Shown here: positions 61,458-64,000 of the stretch, piece by piece
Position numbering within the stretch: the first letter of the stretch is position 1
Layout: each line of letters opens with the position of its first letter
From: Parasponia andersonii
Lineage: Eukaryota > Streptophyta > Magnoliopsida > Rosales > Cannabaceae
Direction: 5' to 3'
DNA length: 64,000 bases
Assembly (NCBI GenBank): GCA_002914805.1
Contig: JXTB01000179.1
Span: 531,518 to 595,517, forward strand
The notes under the pieces: generated by a model
What the model saw: only the letters and a program-made list of their open reading frames with translations
Database searches by the model: none
What the model was told of the DNA's origin: nothing
Program-made: the position numbers and the translations under genes

Positions 61458-62847
61458 CTAAACTGGGAGCTAATATATATAAAACAGTGTAATCAAAACC
61501 ATCAATCCATATGCACATGACATAAATCAATCTATACGCACGAACTCACATCTTTTCATCTGTGAAAACCCAGGATGATGGCAGTAAGTGTACCAAACAG
61601 CCTGCCTGATACCTAAGCCCATACCCAGAGGGGACACCCATGTGTCGCCTACCAAACCTGGAGGGATAACCGAATTGCCTACACCTGCCAAATGGGGGGG
61701 TAATCAGAAGTAACAAGACCTCGTGCGAGTTTACGGATTTTTACCTATGGTGGGGCATGCAACGCCATATTGTAAAACTCATGATGCTAACACGGTGCTC
61801 ATATATAATCCTATGACACGTCTAATCCAAAACTGAAGTGTAAAAACTACTGTACTCTAGTTTTTCAGTAAAACATGCATAATGGGGTTTTATAGAAAAA
61901 CAGGAGGCATAACGGCCCTTTTTTTGATATACCCAAATAACCTACACACAGCAAATTCCCAGAGCAGTATAGTATATATCGTATAACTAGAGTCCATCAC
62001 ATATAATTCAAATCATTAAAAACACATTTGTTCTTATATGCTGCAGAAAATAAGTTTTAACTCAAAAACGGTATAAAACAAAAGTAACTAAACCCCTACC
62101 TCACCGCAGTAGTGATACCATGCTATTGAGTCCTTAAGGTGTCGTTGACGATCGCTCGGAGGGTTAGAAACCAATTCTAAGCCCTCGATCGTCCTCTTGC
62201 AAAAAACCAACTTTCTCATCGGAGCTTCAATTACACAAACGAACCTCTTCACTGAATTCCTAGCACCCAAAATAGCTAGGTTAGACATATAACTTTTCCA
62301 ATTCGGGTCCATGCCCACATCGGACTGGTGACACGTAAAATAAGACAAAATCTCGATCGTCTGATCTCGATTTTCGTGCTGATCACCAAACCACATGATA
62401 TATATATCAAACTTCTCTATTTTCCGAGTACATTTTAAAAATAAACTCAAAAACACAATCCAACGGCCGGATCGAAAACTAAAATTCAAAAACTCAAAAT
62501 ACCCAAAAATGGCAATTTTTGATCCGGACAGTATGAGATTGAGATATATATACCTTGACGATCCTTGTGATGATACGAATCCAATGGGACCAGTTTGGAG
62601 TTGAATGGACACTGGAATCTTCGCTGGCGGCCAAAAATCCGAAATGGGTCAAAATAGCTTTTTCTTCTTCCCCGGCGACGGTGAGCTCTTCCAGCAGTCA
62701 TTGCTGCTCGGCATTGGCTCGTGGTGGCCTAAGGAGGACTTGCCAGCGGTCTGCTTGGTCGGACGAAGCTTGGGGCGGTGGCGGCTGCTCTTTGGTCGAG
62801 AGTGAGAGAGACGAGGGAGAGAAAGAGAGAGAGAGAGAGAAAGATCG
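60869..62847 (-). mobile_element. 3' LTR of a Tekay/Del-type gypsy element, minus strand, 5' part missing
   Basis: The plus-strand left edge TGTCACGACCC is the complement of the LTR end. The body aligns in reverse with 2191 down to about 240, but nothing corresponding to the first 240 bp of the left copy is present before the coding region. (TA)n lies at 61427-61455, matching the (TA)n at 1571-1614 in the left copy. Open frames on both strands at 62088-62860 are non-coding shadows. The unresolved base at 62848 sits exactly at the LTR/coding junction. Confidence 0.8.
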
Positions 62848-62848
62848 N

Positions 62849-64000
62849 TACAACTTCTAACTGAAAGTTAAACAAATGAGGGTACTTCTCGTACATCTCC
62901 GTCTCGAGTTCCCAAGTAGTCTCATCCTCTTTGTGATGTTCCCAAAGCACCTTGACAAGTGGAATCTCTCTGTTGCGAAGCACTTTCAACTCTCTAGCCA
63001 ATAAGTGAACAGGCTACTCTTCATAGGACACATCTTCTTGGATCGGTACATGCACATACTGAACAACATGAGATGGGTCCAATGTGTACTTCTTCAATAT
63101 CGACACGTGAAACACATTATGCACGTGACCCAACTGTGCAAGTAGATTCAAGCGATAAGCCACTGGTCCAATTCTCTCTGTGATCTCAAAGGGACCAATA
63201 TACCTCGGAGCAAACTTACCCTTAACTCCAAATCTTGTAACACCTCGCCTTGGAGTCACTTTCAAGAATATGAAATCACCAGTATCGAACTCTACCTCAC
63301 GCCTCTTCGGGTCAGCATAACTCTTCTGAGGACTCTGAATCTCTTTGAGTCTCTCTTAGATATCCTCGATCTTCTCAGTAGTCTCCTCAATCAGTTCAGG
63401 TCCGAGAGTAACATGCTCTTCGGGCTCTGCCCAACACAAATGCGATCTACACGCCCTCCTATATAACACTTAATATGGAGCCACACCCACACTGGTCTGG
63501 TAACTATTAATATATGCAAATTCCACCAAAGGAAGATGATCATCCCAGTTCCCATCAAAATCCAGTATGCAACAACGTAACATGTCCTCAAGAATCTGAA
63601 TGGTCCTTTCAGACTGACTGTCTATCTCAGGATGGTGAGCTGTACTGATATCCAACTGCGTACCAAATGCTTTCTACAAGGCTCTCCAAAACTTAGAAGT
63701 GAACCTTGGATCTTTATCAGATACTATGCTTGAAGGCACACCATACAAATGTATGTTATTCTCCACATACAGTCTACTGAGCTTAGTAAGAAAGTAGTCC
63801 ATCCGGATCGGTATAAAGTGAGCACTCTTCGTTAACCGATCGACTATCACCTAATCTGCGTCGTTCTTCCTCAAGGTCTTTGGCAAATTGGTCACGAAGT
63901 CCATTGTGATCTTGTCCCACTTCCACTCCGGAATTGGCAACGGCTGAAGTAATCCAGCTGGTCTCTAGTGTTCAACCTTGACTTGCTGACAAGTCAAACA
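62849..64000 (-). pseudogene. gypsy (Tekay/Del) integrase and chromodomain remnant, runs off window
   Basis: On the minus strand from 64000: integrase core blocks [35 protein letters not shown] and SERTIQILEDML (D, D, E residues present), then LPLVEFAYINSYQ, the C-terminal TPRRGVTRFGVKGKFAPRYI and GPFEITERIGPVAYRL blocks, and a chromodomain (LKVLRNREIPLVKVLW, then ETTWELE, ending YEKYPHLF). The domain order and YPHLF ending are typical of the Tekay/Del chromovirus clade. In-frame stops (for example DAD-stop-VIV, EE-stop-PVH) sit at Trp or Gln positions, so the copy is dead. Its stop codon, polypurine tract and LTR start are missing at the 62848 junction. Confidence 0.85.

Noticed and set aside
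62555..62860. Overlapping open frames on both strands around the CT/GA tract
   Set aside because: These are non-coding LTR leader sequence; frames differ between the two LTR copies and one includes the N at 62848.
1..64000. tRNA, rRNA genes, CRISPR arrays
   Set aside because: No tRNA cloverleaf with paired A and B boxes beyond the SINE-like unit, no rRNA sequence, and no spaced direct repeats of CRISPR type were seen; the last are not expected in a plant nuclear genome.

Overview
The window is 64 kb of AT-rich nuclear DNA from a flowering plant, most likely a eudicot. The evidence is GT-AG introns, two plant-type multi-exon genes, Ty1-copia and Ty3-gypsy retrotransposons with Met-tRNA-type primer sites, MITEs, and many (TA)n and (CT)n microsatellites. 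I cannot name the species. Four isolated Ns (8961, 32743, 34997, 62848) mark a draft assembly.

Only two intact protein genes can be supported. On the minus strand (9549-13020, four exons) lies a WDR25-type WD40-repeat protein of 433 aa. On the plus strand (44635-47116, seven exons) lies a 515-aa atypical bHLH transcription factor of the bHLH112 type. Both reading frames join cleanly across all introns. The rest is intergenic DNA and mobile-element remains.

Layout. 1-2191: Tekay/Del-type gypsy LTR (plus orientation) inserted into a LINE RNase H remnant (2192-2870). 3590-3790: possible SINE. 3.8-9.5 kb: intergenic, with foldback sequences and one weak small-peptide candidate. 9.5-13.0 kb: WDR25 gene. 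13.2-16 kb: MITEs. 16.4-20.6 kb: array of three long-armed foldback elements, the middle one split by a 1.65-kb solo LTR. 20978-22816: a second solo LTR. 23.4-25.2 kb: 0.4-kb tandem repeats. 25.5-30.7 kb: decayed copia element A plus a tandem duplication of its left end. 30.7-44.6 kb: intergenic upstream region of the bHLH gene, with hairpins and MITEs. 44.6-47.1 kb: bHLH gene. 50892-55705: decayed copia element B. 55.7-60.9 kb: intergenic, with an unidentified decayed ORF. 60869-64000: minus-strand Tekay/Del gypsy element (LTR, chromodomain, integrase) running off the window.

The two genes show no functional link. The most informative structures are target-site duplications that delimit four insertions exactly, a paralogous empty site that confirms one solo LTR, three copies of a MITE embedded in (TA)n tracts like rice Micron, a 37-bp duplication across the last 3' splice site of the bHLH gene, and stop codons in the retroelements that mostly arise by C-to-T (G-to-A) change, as expected from decay of methylated cytosines. 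I found no clearly new multi-gene system.
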